A stretch of 64,000 nucleotides of DNA from Actinobacillus sp. GY-402 (GCF_014843355.1 NZ_CP062137.1:2356001-2420000), one strand, 5' to 3'. Numbered from the stretch's first letter, positions 38,887-51,504 are shown. Numbers and translations: made by a program. Notes: generated by a model from the letters alone, not told the origin.

Positions 38887-40212
38887 ATGGCTAAAAAACC
38901 AGGTTATCAAAATAGAAGTACCCAAAGCGGTAGTAATGAACTAAAAGGTCGTTTGCTTTTCGTATTAGGTGCATTGATCGTTTTCCGTATTGGTTCTTTC
39001 ATCCCGGTTCCTGGTATTGATGCAGCCGTATTAGCCCAATTGATTGAGCAGCAAAAAGGCACCATCATTGACATGTTTAATATGTTTTCTGGTGGTGCTT
39101 TAAGTCGAGCATCTATTTTTGCATTGGGAATCATGCCGTATATTTCGGCATCGATTATTATCCAGCTCTTGGCAACAGTCTCTCCTACATTGGGTGAATT
39201 GCGTAAAGAAGGTGAGAGCGGACGTCGCAAAATTAGTAAATATACTCGTTATGCGACTTTAGGTCTTGCTACTTTGCAGGCAATCGGGATTTCAACAGGT
39301 TTACCTAATATGCTTCCTGGGTTAGTTCCTAACTTAGGATTCGGTTTTTACTTCACTGCTGTGGTTAGCTTAGTCACAGGCACCATGTTTTTAATGTGGT
39401 TAGGTGAACAAATTACCGAACGTGGCATTGGTAACGGAATTTCCCTAATCATTTTTGCTGGTATTGTGGCTGGATTGCCATCTGCTATTGGTCAAACAAT
39501 TGAGCAGGCGCGTCAAGGGCAAATGCATCCTCTGGTTCTTTTGTTAATTGCTGCGGTTGTTTTTGCGGTGACTTATTTTGTTGTCTTCGTGGAGCGGGGA
39601 CAAAGACGTATTAAAGTTGAATATGCTAAACGTCAGCAAGGTCGACAAATTTTAGGTGGGCATTCAACTCATTTACCATTAAAAGTGAATATGGCAAGTG
39701 TTATGCCGGCTATTTTTGCTTCAAGTATTATTTTGTTTCCAGCAACATTAGTGTCTTGGTTTGGTGAGAGTTCTAGCCTTGAATGGTTAACAAATCTTTC
39801 GATGATGTTACAACCGGGTCAACCTATTTATTTGATTGTTTATGCTATAGCAATCATGTTCTTCAGCTTTTTTTACTCTGCAATGCAATTTAATCCTCGT
39901 GATACAGCAGATAACTTAAAAAAATCTGGCGCATTTATACCCGGAATTAGACCAGGAGAACAAACTTCACGTTATATCGATAAAATTATGACCCGTCTCA
40001 TATTGATCGGCGGTCTGTATGTCGTTTTCGTGTGTTTGGTTCCGTACATTATGATGTCAGCATGGAATGTTCAATTCTACTTTGGTGGTACGTCTTTGTT
40101 GATCGTCGTAGTGGTTATTATGGATTTCATCGCTCAGATTCAAAGTCACTTGATGTCAAGTAAATATGAATCTGCGTTGAAAAAAGCAAACCTTAAAGGT
40201 TTTGGACAATAG
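38887..40212 (+). CDS. secY: Preprotein translocase subunit SecY
   Basis: Central pore subunit of the SecYEG translocon in the inner membrane. 441 residues with ten transmembrane helices: the first begins [27 protein letters not shown]2a plug region [27 protein letters not shown], cytoplasmic loop [21 protein letters not shown], and the late loop [31 protein letters not shown] that contacts SecA and the ribosome. Third-last position of spc is standard. Codon use is like the ribosomal neighbours. Confidence 0.98.
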   Translation: MAKKPGYQNRSTQSGSNELKGRLLFVLGALIVFRIGSFIPVPGIDAAVLAQLIEQQKGTIIDMFNMFSGGALSRASIFALGIMPYISASIIIQLLATVSPTLGELRKEGESGRRKISKYTRYATLGLATLQAIGISTGLPNMLPGLVPNLGFGFYFTAVVSLVTGTMFLMWLGEQITERGIGNGISLIIFAGIVAGLPSAIGQTIEQARQGQMHPLVLLLIAAVVFAVTYFVVFVERGQRRIKVEYAKRQQGRQILGGHSTHLPLKVNMASVMPAIFASSIILFPATLVSWFGESSSLEWLTNLSMMLQPGQPIYLIVYAIAIMFFSFFYSAMQFNPRDTADNLKKSGAFIPGIRPGEQTSRYIDKIMTRLILIGGLYVVFVCLVPYIMMSAWNVQFYFGGTSLLIVVVVIMDFIAQIQSHLMSSKYESALKKANLKGFGQ

Positions 40213-40238
40213 TCCAGTTTGAATAAAAGGGATAAGCA

Positions 40239-40352
40239 ATGAAAGTTCGTGCTTCCGTAAAAAGAATCTGTCGTAACTGTAAAATTGTTAAACGTGAAGG
40301 TGTTGTACGTGTTTTATGTACCGACCCTAAACATAAACAACGTCAAGGTTAA
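40239..40352 (+). CDS. rpmJ: 50S ribosomal protein L36
   Basis: Smallest 50S protein, 37 residues, found by reading the sequence after sec[22 protein letters not shown] then [16 protein letters not shown]. The zinc-binding set Cys11, Cys14, Cys27 and His32 is intact, so this is the zinc-containing type. SD AAAAGGGATAAGCA before ATG. It ends the spc operon and precedes the alpha leader. Confidence 0.97.
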
Positions 40353-40379
40353 TCGATAAATATCTTGCAAAGAACAAGT

Positions 40380-40398
40380 TGAGCAGTTATACTGCTCA
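40380..40398 (+). terminator. Hairpin between spc and alpha operons
   Basis: TGAGCAGT-TAT-ACTGCTCA perfect stem. Only a weak T stretch follows, so it may be a partial terminator or processing site rather than a full stop. Confidence 0.45.
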
Positions 40399-40410
40399 GC
40401 TCATTTATGT

Positions 40411-40505
40411 CCTTGACATACTGTTTGAGTATCCTGAAACGGGCTTTTCAAGATCAGTATGTCAAATTAGTTAAAATATAGGAGTGCATAGTGGCCCGTA
40501 TTGCA
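40411..40505 (+). promoter_or_regulatory. Alpha operon leader with S4 pseudoknot (Alpha_RBS type)
   Basis: TTGACATACTG (40413-40423) pairs with CAGTATGTCAA (40455-40465). The intervening TTTGAGTATCCTGAAACGGG and CTTTTCA and the following AGGAGTGCATAGTGGCCCGTA around the rpsM GTG closely resemble the E. coli alpha leader, where S4 binds a pseudoknot including the start codon to trap the 30S subunit. The outer stem differs in sequence from what I recall of E. coli but keeps pairing. Confidence 0.85.
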
Positions 40506-40847
40506 GGCATTAACATTCCTGATCATAAACATGCAGTAATTGCGTTAACAGCGATTTACGGTATCGGCAAAACCCGTTCACAAGCTATTTGTGCAGCGGC
40601 GGGTATTGCTGAAGATGTGAAGATCAGCGAATTGTCTGAAGAGCAGATTGATAAACTGCGTGACGAAGTTGGTAAATTTACCGTTGAAGGTGACTTACGT
40701 CGTGAAGTAACACTTAACATCAAACGTCTTTTAGACTTAGGTTGTTATCGTGGTTTACGCCATCGTCGTAGTTTACCGGTACGTGGTCAACGTACTAAAA
40801 CTAATGCGCGTACCCGTAAGGGTCCTCGTAAGCCGATCAAAAAATAG
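40491..40847 (+). CDS. rpsM: 30S ribosomal protein S13
   Basis: S13 bridges the 30S head to L5 and contacts tRNA in the A and P sites. 118 residues: [91 protein letters not shown] (split family blocks). It starts with GTG, as in E. coli, where that codon is inside the S4-binding pseudoknot. First gene of alpha (rpsM rpsK rpsD rpoA rplQ). Confidence 0.98.
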   Translation: MARIAGINIPDHKHAVIALTAIYGIGKTRSQAICAAAGIAEDVKISELSEEQIDKLRDEVGKFTVEGDLRREVTLNIKRLLDLGCYRGLRHRRSLPVRGQRTKTNARTRKGPRKPIKK

Positions 40848-40856
40848 TCGGGGTAA

Positions 40857-41252
<396 letters not shown>

Positions 41253-41281
41253 TCGGACATTAGGATAATTGGAGAAAGAAA

Positions 41282-41902
41282 ATGGCAAGATATTTGGGTC
41301 CAAAACTCAAGCTAAGCCGTCGTGAAGGCACAGATTTATTTCTTAAGTCTGGCGTGCGAGCTATCGATTCTAAATGTAAAATTGATACAGCACCTGGTCA
41401 ACACGGTGCTCGTAAACCGCGTTTATCTGACTATGGTAGTCAGTTGCGTGAGAAACAAAAAGTTCGCCGTATCTATGGTATCTTAGAACGTCAATTCCGT
41501 AACTATTATAAAGAAGCGAACCGTTTGAAAGGTAATACTGGGGAAAATTTACTGGTATTGCTTGAAGGTCGTTTGGATAACGTAGTTTATCGTATGGGAT
41601 TTGCCGCTACTCGTGCAGAAGCTCGCCAATTAGTGAGCCATAAAGCGATTATTGTAAATGGTCGCGTTGTAAATATCCCGTCTTTCCAAGTTTCAGTTGA
41701 TGATGTGATTGCAATTCGTGAAAAATCGAAAAAACAAGCTCGTATCAAAGCATCATTGGAATTGGCAGAACAAAAAGAAAAACCGACTTGGTTAGAAGTT
41801 GATTCTGCTAAAATGGAAGGTGTATTCAAACGTGTTCCTGAACGTTCTGATTTATCAGCAGACATTAACGAACATCTCATCGTTGAGCTTTACTCTAAAT
41901 AA
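41282..41902 (+). CDS. rpsD: 30S ribosomal protein S4
   Basis: S4 starts 30S assembly, shapes the mRNA entry channel and represses the alpha operon by binding its leader. 206 residues: [52 protein letters not shown], and an S4 RNA-binding domain [34 protein letters not shown]. Two N-terminal cysteines of the zinc form are lacking. SD TTGGAGAAAGAAA. Confidence 0.98.
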   Translation: MARYLGPKLKLSRREGTDLFLKSGVRAIDSKCKIDTAPGQHGARKPRLSDYGSQLREKQKVRRIYGILERQFRNYYKEANRLKGNTGENLLVLLEGRLDNVVYRMGFAATRAEARQLVSHKAIIVNGRVVNIPSFQVSVDDVIAIREKSKKQARIKASLELAEQKEKPTWLEVDSAKMEGVFKRVPERSDLSADINEHLIVELYSK

Positions 41903-41934
41903 TAGTTAAAGCTTGAAAGCAAAGAGAGGATAAA

Positions 41935-42924
41935 ATGCAGGGTTCTGTTACAGAATTTTTAAAGCCGCACTTAGTTGATATTGAACAGATTAGTTCAACG
42001 CATGCTAAAGTGATTTTAGAACCGTTAGAGCGTGGTTTCGGTCATACTCTAGGAAATGCATTACGTCGTATTCTTCTATCTTCAATGCCAGGTTGTGCTG
42101 TAACTGAGGTAGAAATTGAAGGCGTGTTGCACGAATATAGTAGCAAAGAAGGTGTTCAGGAAGATATTCTTGAAGTGCTTTTGAACCTGAAAGGCCTGGC
42201 GGTTAAAGTTCAGAATAAAGATGATGTTTTTCTGACACTAAACAAATCTGGAATTGGCCCTGTTGTTGCTGGTGACATCACTCATGACGGTGATGTTGAG
42301 ATTGTAAATCCTGAGCATGTTATTTGCCACTTAACTGATGAAAACGCGTCGATTAGTATGCGTATTCGTGTTCAGCGTGGTCGAGGCTACGTACCGGCAT
42401 CAGCGCGTGCACATACTCAAGATGAAGAACGTCCGATTGGTCGTTTGTTAGTAGATGCTTGTTATAGCCCAGTAGATCGTATTGCTTACAATGTAGAAGC
42501 AGCACGTGTGGAGCAACGTACTGACTTAGATAAATTAGTTATCGAGTTGGAAACGAACGGCACTCTCGATCCCGAAGAAGCAATTCGTCGTGCAGCAACA
42601 ATTTTAGCAGAGCAGCTTGATGCATTCGTTGATTTGCGTGATGTTCGTCAGCCTGAAGTCAAGGAAGAAAAACCGGAATTTGATCCGATTTTATTACGCC
42701 CTGTTGATGACTTAGAGTTGACAGTTCGTTCTGCTAACTGTTTGAAAGCAGAAACAATTCACTATATTGGTGATTTGGTACAGCGTACAGAAGTTGAGTT
42801 ATTAAAAACACCTAATCTTGGTAAGAAATCACTTACTGAAATTAAAGATGTGCTTGCTTCACGCGGCCTATCACTGGGTATGCGTCTTGATAATTGGCCG
42901 CCAGCAAGTATTGCTGAAGATTAA
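41935..42924 (+). CDS. rpoA: RNA polymerase alpha subunit
   Basis: Alpha dimerises to nucleate RNA polymerase and its C-terminal domain binds UP elements and activators such as CRP. 329 residues as in E. coli: N-terminal domain with [35 protein letters not shown], linker near KEEKPEFDP, and C-terminal domain [54 protein letters not shown] with the DNA-binding arginine (RTEVELL) and the GKKSL helix. SD GAGAGGATAAA. Confidence 0.98.
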   Translation: MQGSVTEFLKPHLVDIEQISSTHAKVILEPLERGFGHTLGNALRRILLSSMPGCAVTEVEIEGVLHEYSSKEGVQEDILEVLLNLKGLAVKVQNKDDVFLTLNKSGIGPVVAGDITHDGDVEIVNPEHVICHLTDENASISMRIRVQRGRGYVPASARAHTQDEERPIGRLLVDACYSPVDRIAYNVEAARVEQRTDLDKLVIELETNGTLDPEEAIRRAATILAEQLDAFVDLRDVRQPEVKEEKPEFDPILLRPVDDLELTVRSANCLKAETIHYIGDLVQRTEVELLKTPNLGKKSLTEIKDVLASRGLSLGMRLDNWPPASIAED

Positions 42925-42940
42925 TTGGTCGAAAGATTAA

Positions 42941-43351
<411 letters not shown>

Positions 43352-43364
43352 TTCATCATAAATT

Positions 43365-43397
43365 AAAAAAGCTCACAATTAATTGTGAGCTTTTTAT
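43365..43397. terminator. Alpha operon terminator
   Basis: AAAAAGCTCACAATT / AATTGTGAGCTTTTT perfect palindrome, between convergent rplQ and the phosphoesterase; symmetric and usable both ways. Confidence 0.92.
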
Positions 43398-43425
43398 TTT
43401 ATTCCAATATAAACGATTTCATAAT

Positions 43426-44109
43426 TTAACGATCGTCTATTCCTTTAATTAAATAATTCCCTGTTGAATCGGTCAAGCTTCTGAAACCTACATTGATTAT
43501 CTCGAATTCGTTTCTGTTTAGTCCGTGATAATCAAAATTCTCATGGTGATGACCATGGAATACTTGTGTTACTCCCATTTGGTTCGCCAGATTATTAATG
43601 GCATAAAAACCTGTGGGATGCGGTTTGGGCGCTTCGTGGCAAACTAAAATATCGGCCTGTTGTCGTTCCAGTATTTCTATATCCTGCGGAAAAATGGACG
43701 TTCTATGTCTCAACGGAACGCCGCCTCGCCAAAGTTTTTCCGGCGGGCAATATTGGCAAAAATGAATCGGGTCAAAATATAGCGGTTTGTTCGGCGGCAT
43801 CCAAATTTGTCCGCGAAAAACACCGCCAAGTCCAGCAATGCGTTTTCCCTGAATTTCAACGACTTTTCCATGCAAATTACGCGTTTTCCATTTGCTGTTC
43901 CAAAGCGCATCGAAGGCTGCCGGAGTTTTACTGTCATGATTCCCATGAATATACCAAATGTCGCACAATTCGCTGAGTTTATCTAATTCATCGGAATAGG
44001 TCAGTTGTAAATCGCCTAAAATTACTAATGCAATTTCTTCATCTTTTTTTTGCAGAAACGGATATAAATGATCGTAGCGGCCATGAGGATCGCCCGCGAA
44101 AAGAATCAT
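43426..44109 (-). CDS. Calcineurin-like metallophosphoesterase
   Basis: Predicted binuclear-metal phosphoesterase of 227 residues. Metal ligands are visible in order: FAGDPHGRYDHL (D-x-H), LGDLQ (GD), IHGNHDS (GNHD), VCHEA (H) and FHGHHHE (GHxH). An insertion with paired cysteines (HFCQYCPPEK) is less usual. Substrate unknown. The gene lies eight bases downstream of nadR on the same strand, so co-expression with NAD salvage is likely, and a phosphatase on a nicotinamide or nucleotide intermediate is possible; that is inference from context. Start at ATG 44109 follows TAGGAGGCGCT. Confidence 0.85.
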   Translation of the reverse strand: MILFAGDPHGRYDHLYPFLQKKDEEIALVILGDLQLTYSDELDKLSELCDIWYIHGNHDSKTPAAFDALWNSKWKTRNLHGKVVEIQGKRIAGLGGVFRGQIWMPPNKPLYFDPIHFCQYCPPEKLWRGGVPLRHRTSIFPQDIEILERQQADILVCHEAPKPHPTGFYAINNLANQMGVTQVFHGHHHENFDYHGLNRNEFEIINVGFRSLTDSTGNYLIKGIDDR

Positions 44110-44117
44110 AGCGCCTC

Positions 44118-45482
<1,365 letters not shown>

Positions 45483-45549
45483 TTATGTAATTTAATTCAA
45501 TAAATAAAATCGTTTTTTCGCCCTGTAAATTGCGCTATACTATCGCCGC

Positions 45550-45697
45550 ATTCTCAGGGCAGGGTGAAATTCCCTACTGGCGGTCAAGCCCGCGAGCGTT
45601 TGTCGTAAGGCAAAGTCAGCAGATTTGGTGAAATTCCAAAGCCAACAGTTACAGTCTGGATGAAAGAGAATAAACCGTTTTGCGATCGTAAAACGGT
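45550..45697 (+). promoter_or_regulatory. FMN riboswitch (RFN element) and expression hairpin of ribB
   Basis: Conserved RFN blocks are easy to see: TTCTCAGGGCAGGGTGAAAT, CCCTACTGGCGGT, AAGCCCGCGAG, GTCAGCAGATTTGGTGAAAT, TCCAAAGCCAACAGT and GGATGAAAGAGAAT, spanning 45550-45672. It senses FMN. The expression platform ACCGTTTT / AAAACGGT (45674-45697) can form a stem followed by CTTT, likely a terminator or an SD-masking stem. A -10 like TATACT is at 45536-45541. Confidence 0.95.
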
Positions 45698-45750
45698 CTT
45701 TCCCATTTCCCGCCCTGATTCTGGTACGATGTATTTACAAGGAATTTACT

Positions 45751-46386
45751 ATGAATCAGTCTTTATTTGCTCAATTCGGCACTGCCGAAGAGCGCGTCGT
45801 CAACGCAATTAATGCGTTTAAACAAGGCAACGGTGTACTCGTTTTGGATGATGAGGATCGCGAAAACGAAGGGGATTTAATTTTCCCGGCGGAAACGATC
45901 ACAACCGAACAAATGGCAAAACTTATCCGTTTCGGCAGCGGTATCGTCTGTTTGTGTATTACGGACGAACTTTGTCGGCAGTTGGATTTACCGCCGATGG
46001 TGCAAAATAATACCAGCGTAAATAAAACGGCGTTTACCGTGACTATCGAGGCCGCGCAAGGCGTATCCACCGGGGTATCGGCGGCCGATCGCGTGACCAC
46101 GGTGAAAGCGGCGGTGGCGGACGGCGCCAAACCGTCGGATTTGCACCGCCCGGGGCACATTTTCCCTTTGCGTGCGGCGAAAGGCGGCGTGTTAACCCGT
46201 CGCGGGCACACTGAAGCCGCGGTGGATTTAGCCGTATTGGCAGGATATAAACCGGCGGGCGTCATTTGTGAAATTACCAATGACGACGGCACCATGGCTC
46301 GCGCGCCTCAGTTGATCAAATTCGCGCGGGAATTCGGTTATGCCGTGGTCACGATTGAAGATTTAGCGGCCTATCTGGCGCAATAG
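45751..46386 (+). CDS. ribB: 3,4-dihydroxy-2-butanone-4-phosphate synthase
   Basis: Converts ribulose-5-phosphate to 3,4-dihydroxy-2-butanone-4-phosphate and formate for riboflavin synthesis. 211 residues, a stand-alone RibB without a fused GTP cyclohydrolase: [20 protein letters not shown] with metal-binding acidic residues, [60 protein letters not shown] and [29 protein letters not shown] before ATG. Controlled by the FMN riboswitch directly upstream; a USS terminator follows. Confidence 0.97.
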   Translation: MNQSLFAQFGTAEERVVNAINAFKQGNGVLVLDDEDRENEGDLIFPAETITTEQMAKLIRFGSGIVCLCITDELCRQLDLPPMVQNNTSVNKTAFTVTIEAAQGVSTGVSAADRVTTVKAAVADGAKPSDLHRPGHIFPLRAAKGGVLTRRGHTEAAVDLAVLAGYKPAGVICEITNDDGTMARAPQLIKFAREFGYAVVTIEDLAAYLAQ

Positions 46387-46403
46387 CCATCTTCGTTTCA
46401 ATT

Positions 46404-46449
46404 AAAGTGCGGGCAAAAATTCTTTCGTTTTTTTGCCCGCACTTTTTGT
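46404..46449. terminator. USS-pair terminator between ribB and xylR
   Basis: AAAGTGCGGGCAAAAA pairs with TTTTTTTGCCCGCACTTT. Both arms have the GGGC variant. Serves convergent ribB and xylR. Confidence 0.8.
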
Positions 46450-47628
46450 TTAATAAGCCGAAAATTGTTCTCTGAATTCTTTCGGCGTCTGCCGGTGTTC
46501 TTTTTTAAATACCGCATAAAAATACTGCAATGACGGGTAACCGCAAATCTCCGCAATTTCCTGAATCGGTATATCGGTGAACTTCAGCATATTTTTGGCG
46601 CGATCCAGTTTTTCCTCATGAATGACCTGATGAATGGTTTTGTTCATTTCGGCTTTAAAGCGTTGTTCAAGATTGGAACGGGAAATGCGCAGGTGATCCA
46701 GCACTTGCTCGGTTTTTATTCCCTGAGTCGCGTGATGGCGAATATAATGCATGGCTTGAATAACCAGCGGATCGTGCAAAGAACGGTAATCTGTAGAGCG
46801 GCGTTGTTCCACCCGTACCGGCGGCACTAAAATCGGTGTTGAGGCGACGGCCTGTCCTTTTAGCAGCTGATCCAATAATTTTGCCGCCTGATAACCGATT
46901 TGATTGGTGCCTTGTACTACGGAAGAAAGCGATACGCGGGATAAATATTGGATGAGTTCTTCGTTATCGATGCCGATAATACAAAGTTCGTCGGGAACCG
47001 CGATGTTGAGATATTCGCAAGCCTGCAATAAATGTCTGGCTCGCGCATCGGTGACGGCAATAATTCCCGTATGCGACGGCAGATGGCTGATCCAATCGCA
47101 GAGTTTGGATTGCACGGCAAGCCAATTATCGGAATGCGCCTGTTCGCCCAAATAAATATAGGTTTGATGACCGTAATCCCGCATGAGCCGCATGAAGGCG
47201 TTTTTGCGTTCCTGCGACCAATGCTTCGGCGTTTCGGCGGGCAACCCGTAAAAGGCAAATTGATTGATACCTTTTTGTTTTAAATGCAGGAATGCGGTTT
47301 CCACTAAGGCATCATTATCGGTCGCCACATAGGGATGATGAGGATAAAACGCAGGATTTTGATAAGAACCGCCCACCGCAATCACCGGAATGGCGGTATG
47401 TTCCAGCATGGCGACTGTTTCCGGATCGTCAAAATCCGCGATAATGCCGTCAATTTCCAGGTGATGCAAACTTTCCTTTCGGTAAACGAAATCGTCTTCA
47501 ATGAAAATATTCCACAAACATTGCGATGCCTGAATATACTGCCCGACGCCTTCAATGACTTCCCTGTCATAGACTTTGTTGGCGTTAAAAAGCAGTGCGA
47601 TACGATAATACTTATACTCGTTTGTCAT
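46450..47628 (-). CDS. xylR: Xylose operon activator XylR (AraC family)
   Basis: D-xylose-responsive transcription activator of xylFGH and xylAB. 392 residues match E. coli XylR: an N-terminal LacI/periplasmic-binding-like sugar domain (IALLFNANKVYDREVIEGVGQYI, DGIIADFDDP, GIIAVTDARARHLLQACEYL, IIGIDNEELI) and a C-terminal AraC domain with two helix-turn-helix units (GIKTEQVLDHLRISRSNLEQRFKAEM and IPIQEIAEICGYPSLQYFYAVFKKEHRQTPKEFR). Located downstream of xylH on the same strand, after a USS terminator. Operator candidates are at 51606-51690. Confidence 0.95.
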   Translation of the reverse strand: MTNEYKYYRIALLFNANKVYDREVIEGVGQYIQASQCLWNIFIEDDFVYRKESLHHLEIDGIIADFDDPETVAMLEHTAIPVIAVGGSYQNPAFYPHHPYVATDNDALVETAFLHLKQKGINQFAFYGLPAETPKHWSQERKNAFMRLMRDYGHQTYIYLGEQAHSDNWLAVQSKLCDWISHLPSHTGIIAVTDARARHLLQACEYLNIAVPDELCIIGIDNEELIQYLSRVSLSSVVQGTNQIGYQAAKLLDQLLKGQAVASTPILVPPVRVEQRRSTDYRSLHDPLVIQAMHYIRHHATQGIKTEQVLDHLRISRSNLEQRFKAEMNKTIHQVIHEEKLDRAKNMLKFTDIPIQEIAEICGYPSLQYFYAVFKKEHRQTPKEFREQFSAY

Positions 47629-47724
47629 TTGGATTCCCTGAACTGAAACAGGTTATTATCATAGCCAAATTAACGGATAAGAAAACGGATTTGTTGTCGG
47701 GATGTGATTTAGTTCAAAAAAATA

Positions 47725-47747
47725 ACCGCACTTGGATAAAGTGCGGT
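47725..47747 (-). terminator. USS-pair hairpin after xylH
   Basis: ACCGCACTT-GGAT-AAAGTGCGGT with almost no loop; on the minus strand it is followed by TATTTTTTT, a tight intrinsic terminator between xylH and xylR. Confidence 0.8.
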
Positions 47748-47772
47748 CAAAAATTCGAAAGTTTTTTATCGG

Positions 47773-48900
47773 TTACATTTTTTTCTTGCTCATGGTATCC
47801 ATCCATACGGCGAGTAATAAAATGGTGCCTTTGACGATATATTGCCAGAAAGTCGGCACGTCCAGCATGCTCATGCCGTTGTCCAATAAGGCGATAATCA
47901 ATGCGCCGATTACCACACCGAAAACGCTGCCGACTCCGCCGGCTAAGCTGGCGCCGCCGATGACACAAGCGGCGATGGCGTCCAGTTCGGCGTTTTGACC
48001 GGCGGAAGGCGCGCCGGCACCTAAACGGGCGCTTAAGATTAAGCCGGCGATGGCCACCATAAAACCATTAATAGAGAAAATGATCAGTTTTACTTTTTCC
48101 ACATTAATGCCGGATAATCTCGCCGCGTCAATGTTGCCGCCGATGGCGTAAATATGCCGGCCGAACGCCGTTTTGCGGGCAATAAACATCCCCGCTACGG
48201 CCAAAACGGCGAGCAGCAATACCGGGAACGGAATACCGCGATAATCATTTAACAGGTAAATTGCACCTAATACACAAATGGCGAATAAGCCGTATTTCAT
48301 GGTTTCTTTTCCCGCGTTAGGCACGGTCAAATTAAGATTTTGGCGGGCTTTGCGTTGATAAGATCCCCATAACAGGAAGCAAACCACCGCAACAATACCT
48401 AAAACCATGCCCGTTGTATCGGATAAATAACCTTGCCCGATTACGGTCATTTCTTTACTGATGGGCGAAACCGTCGTACCGTTGGTCGCGCCGACCAGCA
48501 TGCCGCGGAAAATCAACATGCCCGCCAGAGTAACAATGAAAGACGGGACTTTCCGGTATGCCACCCACCAGCCGGTACAAGTGCCGAATACTACGCCGGC
48601 GGCTAATGTCACGGCGACGGTTAAAGGCAACGGCCAGCCCCACCACACATCGGCGATGGCGGCAAAACCGCCCAATAATCCCATCATGGAACCTACGGAT
48701 AAATCAATTTCGGCGGAGATAATCACGAAAATCATACCGATGGCTAAAATCCCCGTAATGGATGTCTGGCGCAATAAATTAGAAATGTTACGTGCGCTAA
48801 GATAGGCGCCGTCGGTCGCCACAAAGAAGAACGCCATAATCACCACGATGGCGATAAACATAATGTAAACCTGTAAATTTATGGATTTCAACTTAGTCAT
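47773..48900 (-). CDS. xylH: Xylose ABC transporter permease XylH
   Basis: Membrane channel of the high-affinity D-xylose importer XylFGH. 375 residues with around ten hydrophobic helices: [67 protein letters not shown] (family block), [62 protein letters not shown] and [34 protein letters not shown] before ATG. Four-base gap to xylG. Confidence 0.95.
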   Translation of the reverse strand: MTKLKSINLQVYIMFIAIVVIMAFFFVATDGAYLSARNISNLLRQTSITGILAIGMIFVIISAEIDLSVGSMMGLLGGFAAIADVWWGWPLPLTVAVTLAAGVVFGTCTGWWVAYRKVPSFIVTLAGMLIFRGMLVGATNGTTVSPISKEMTVIGQGYLSDTTGMVLGIVAVVCFLLWGSYQRKARQNLNLTVPNAGKETMKYGLFAICVLGAIYLLNDYRGIPFPVLLLAVLAVAGMFIARKTAFGRHIYAIGGNIDAARLSGINVEKVKLIIFSINGFMVAIAGLILSARLGAGAPSAGQNAELDAIAACVIGGASLAGGVGSVFGVVIGALIIALLDNGMSMLDVPTFWQYIVKGTILLLAVWMDTMSKKKM

Positions 48901-48903
48901 AGA

Positions 48904-50418
48904 TTACTCCTTAAGCGCCGCTTCCATCACTTGTTCCTGGGTTAAATTGTTATTGATTAAATCCGCTTTAATTCGTCCTTGATGCATGACCAATACGCGG
49001 TCGCTAATGCCCAGCACTTCCGGTAATTCGGATGAAATCACAATTACCGCCATTCCCTCTTGCGCCAATCGGTTGATTAATTTGTAAATTTCATATTTCG
49101 CCCCCACGTCGATGCCTCGGGTCGGCTCGTCCAGAATTAAAATTCGGGGATTTAGTAACAACGATTTCGCCAAAATGGCTTTTTGCTGATTGCCGCCGCT
49201 CAGGCGGCCAATGGCTAATTCCGGCGAAGAGGTTTTCACTTTTAATTTGGCAATGGATTGGTTGATCACGGTTTCTTCCAGGGCTTCATTAATCACTTTT
49301 CCGCCGAAACAGAATTGTCTGAGAGAAGATAACGTAATGTTTTTCCCCACGCCCATAATCGGCACGATGCCGTGTTTTTTCCGATCTTCCGGAACCATCA
49401 CGATTTGATTTTTTATGGCTTCCGCACAATTACGGATTTTGACTTTTTGATTGCGAATAAAAATATCGCCCTGATATTTGCCTTGGTAAGAACCGAAAAG
49501 GCATTGCGCCATTTCGGTGCGCCCGGAGCCGACCAGTCCGGCGACGCCCAAAATTTCGCCGGTATGTAATTTGAACTTCGCGTTGTCGACCCGTTTAATA
49601 TGAGTATTAATCGGGTGCCAGGCGGACAGGTTTTCAACCCGCAGAATTTCTTCGCCGATTTGATGCGCGTCATGAGGATAAAGCGAAGTGATTTCACGCC
49701 CTACCATCATGGTGATAATGTCATCTTCCGACATACCGGCGGCAGCTCGGGTGCCGATATGTTCGCCGTCCCGAATCACACAGATTTTATCCGAGATGGT
49801 TTTAACTTCATTTAATTTATGGGAAATATAAATGCAAGCGATATTATGAGCGCTTAAATCTTTCACTAAATCCAATAAAATTGCGGTTTCTTTTTCCGTT
49901 AAGGAGGCGGTGGGTTCGTCCAGAATTAAAAGACGGACTTGTTTATTGAGGGCTTTAGCAATTTCCACCAGCTGTTGCTGACCTAATCCCAGTTCGCCGA
50001 CTTTAGTATTCGGGTCGATATCCAACTGTACTTGCTCTAACATGGTTTTGCAGCGTAAATACATTTCGTTGTCGTCGGTCATGCCGGATTTCACCATTTC
50101 ATTGCCTAAAAACATGTTTTCAAGCACGGTCATGTTTTTGACCAGGGTTAATTCCTGGTGAATGATGGAAATGCCTTTTTCTTCCGTGTCTTTAATTCCT
50201 TTGGCGATTAAGGGTTCGCCGGAAAAATAAATTTCCCCGCTAAAATCGCCGTGCGGGTAAATTCCGCATAATACCTTCATCAAGGTGGATTTGCCCGAAC
50301 CGTTTTCACCGCATAAAGAGAGAATTTCCCCGGTCTCTAACGAAATGGAAATATTATGTAATGCGGTTACATCACCGAATTTTTTGGTGATATTTTTCAT
50401 TTCTAATAATTGAGCCAT
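48904..50418 (-). CDS. xylG: Xylose ABC transporter ATPase XylG
   Basis: ATP-hydrolysing subunit with two fused nucleotide-binding domains, 504 residues, sugar ABC type (RbsA/XylG). First domain: Walker [10 protein letters not shown], signature [15 protein letters not shown], Walker [13 protein letters not shown]. Second: degenerate Walker [10 protein letters not shown], signature [15 protein letters not shown], Walker [15 protein letters not shown]. Degeneracy of the second Walker A is normal in this family. It starts after a USS hairpin that separates it from xylF, and runs into xylH with a 3-base gap. Confidence 0.95.
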   Translation of the reverse strand: MAQLLEMKNITKKFGDVTALHNISISLETGEILSLCGENGSGKSTLMKVLCGIYPHGDFSGEIYFSGEPLIAKGIKDTEEKGISIIHQELTLVKNMTVLENMFLGNEMVKSGMTDDNEMYLRCKTMLEQVQLDIDPNTKVGELGLGQQQLVEIAKALNKQVRLLILDEPTASLTEKETAILLDLVKDLSAHNIACIYISHKLNEVKTISDKICVIRDGEHIGTRAAAGMSEDDIITMMVGREITSLYPHDAHQIGEEILRVENLSAWHPINTHIKRVDNAKFKLHTGEILGVAGLVGSGRTEMAQCLFGSYQGKYQGDIFIRNQKVKIRNCAEAIKNQIVMVPEDRKKHGIVPIMGVGKNITLSSLRQFCFGGKVINEALEETVINQSIAKLKVKTSSPELAIGRLSGGNQQKAILAKSLLLNPRILILDEPTRGIDVGAKYEIYKLINRLAQEGMAVIVISSELPEVLGISDRVLVMHQGRIKADLINNNLTQEQVMEAALKE

Positions 50419-50443
50419 AAAAACATCCTCGGATTTTGGGTTG

Positions 50444-50485
50444 AAAGTGCGGTCGAAAAAACGTAAGAAATTTTGACCGCACTTT
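50444..50485 (-). terminator. USS pair between xylF and xylG (probable attenuator)
   Basis: AAAGTGCGGTCGAAAAAA and TTTTGACCGCACTTTT arms with a short loop. Position inside the transport operon suggests partial termination, giving more binding protein than ATPase and permease. Confidence 0.65.
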
Positions 50486-50505
50486 TGAGAAGTTACATTG
50501 CCGAA

Positions 50506-51504
50506 TTATTGATAAACCGCCTCTTTGGTGTGAAAACCGTCTTTGATAACGGTGCTGTCGATGTTGTCTTTGGTGACGACGATCGGATCGAGCAGATAAG
50601 CGTCCACCTCTTTTAACCCGTTGTTTAATTTGGCGTTGGATTCAATTTTGCTTTCTTTACCTAAGGCCACCGCAATTTCAGCCGCTTTATCCGCCAGATT
50701 GGTAATCGGTTTGTACACGGTCATGGTTTGCGTGCCTTCCACAATACGTTTAATCGCCGCCAAATCCGCATCTTGACCGGAAATCGCCACTTTGCCGGAT
50801 AATCCTTGCGCGCTTAACGCCTGGATTGCGCCGCCTGCGGTGGCATCGTTGGAGGCGACGACCGCATCAATGTTATTTTTATTTGCGGTTAAGGCGTTTT
50901 CCATAATTTGTAAGGCTTTTTCCGCAAGCCAGCTGTCAACCCATTGATCGCCCACCACTTTAATTTTGCCGCTGTCGATTAACGGCTGCAGCACTTTCAT
51001 TTGACCTTTACGGAACAATTTCGCGTTGTTGTCCACAGGCGAGCCGCCCATCAGGAAATAATTTCCTTCCGGTTTTTTCTCAACAATTGCGCCGGCTTGT
51101 AATTCACCCACTTTTTCGTTATCGAAGGACACGTAAAAATCCAGGTCCGCATTATTAATTAAACGGTCGTAAGCTAATACTTTCACCCCTTCTTTTTTGG
51201 CTTCCGCAATCACATTGCTTAATACATCGCCGTTATGAGGAATAATCACTAAAACATCCACATTTTTATTTAACATATTTTCAATTTGCGAAATTTGTGC
51301 CGCATCGTCGCCGTTTGCCGACTGAACCAATACTTTTGCGCCCAGAGCTTCCGCTTTTTTGGTAAAGATGTCCCGGTCTTTCTGCCATCTTTCCAAACGT
51401 AAATCGTCAATAGACATGCCAATGGTTAAATCTTTTGCTAAAGCCGGATTGCAACAGATTGAAACCGCCGCAACAAGCGATAATAAAGCCGTTTTCATTT
51501 TCAT
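50506..51504 (-). CDS. xylF: D-xylose-binding periplasmic protein XylF
   Basis: Periplasmic receptor of the XylFGH importer. 332-residue precursor with signal peptide MKMKTALLSLVAAVSICCNPALA (cleavage after ALA, about residue 23). Mature part has a ribose-binding-protein fold: LTIGMSIDDLRLERWQKDRDIF, SANGDDAAQISQIENML, VLAYDRLINNADLDFYVSFDNEKVGE, GGSPVDNNAKLFRKGQ, VVASNDATAGGAIQALSAQG, GQDADLAAIKRIVEGTQTMTVYKPI. SD CGAGGTGTCATT. First gene of xylFGH, divergent from xylA. Confidence 0.95.
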   Translation of the reverse strand: MKMKTALLSLVAAVSICCNPALAKDLTIGMSIDDLRLERWQKDRDIFTKKAEALGAKVLVQSANGDDAAQISQIENMLNKNVDVLVIIPHNGDVLSNVIAEAKKEGVKVLAYDRLINNADLDFYVSFDNEKVGELQAGAIVEKKPEGNYFLMGGSPVDNNAKLFRKGQMKVLQPLIDSGKIKVVGDQWVDSWLAEKALQIMENALTANKNNIDAVVASNDATAGGAIQALSAQGLSGKVAISGQDADLAAIKRIVEGTQTMTVYKPITNLADKAAEIAVALGKESKIESNAKLNNGLKEVDAYLLDPIVVTKDNIDSTVIKDGFHTKEAVYQ

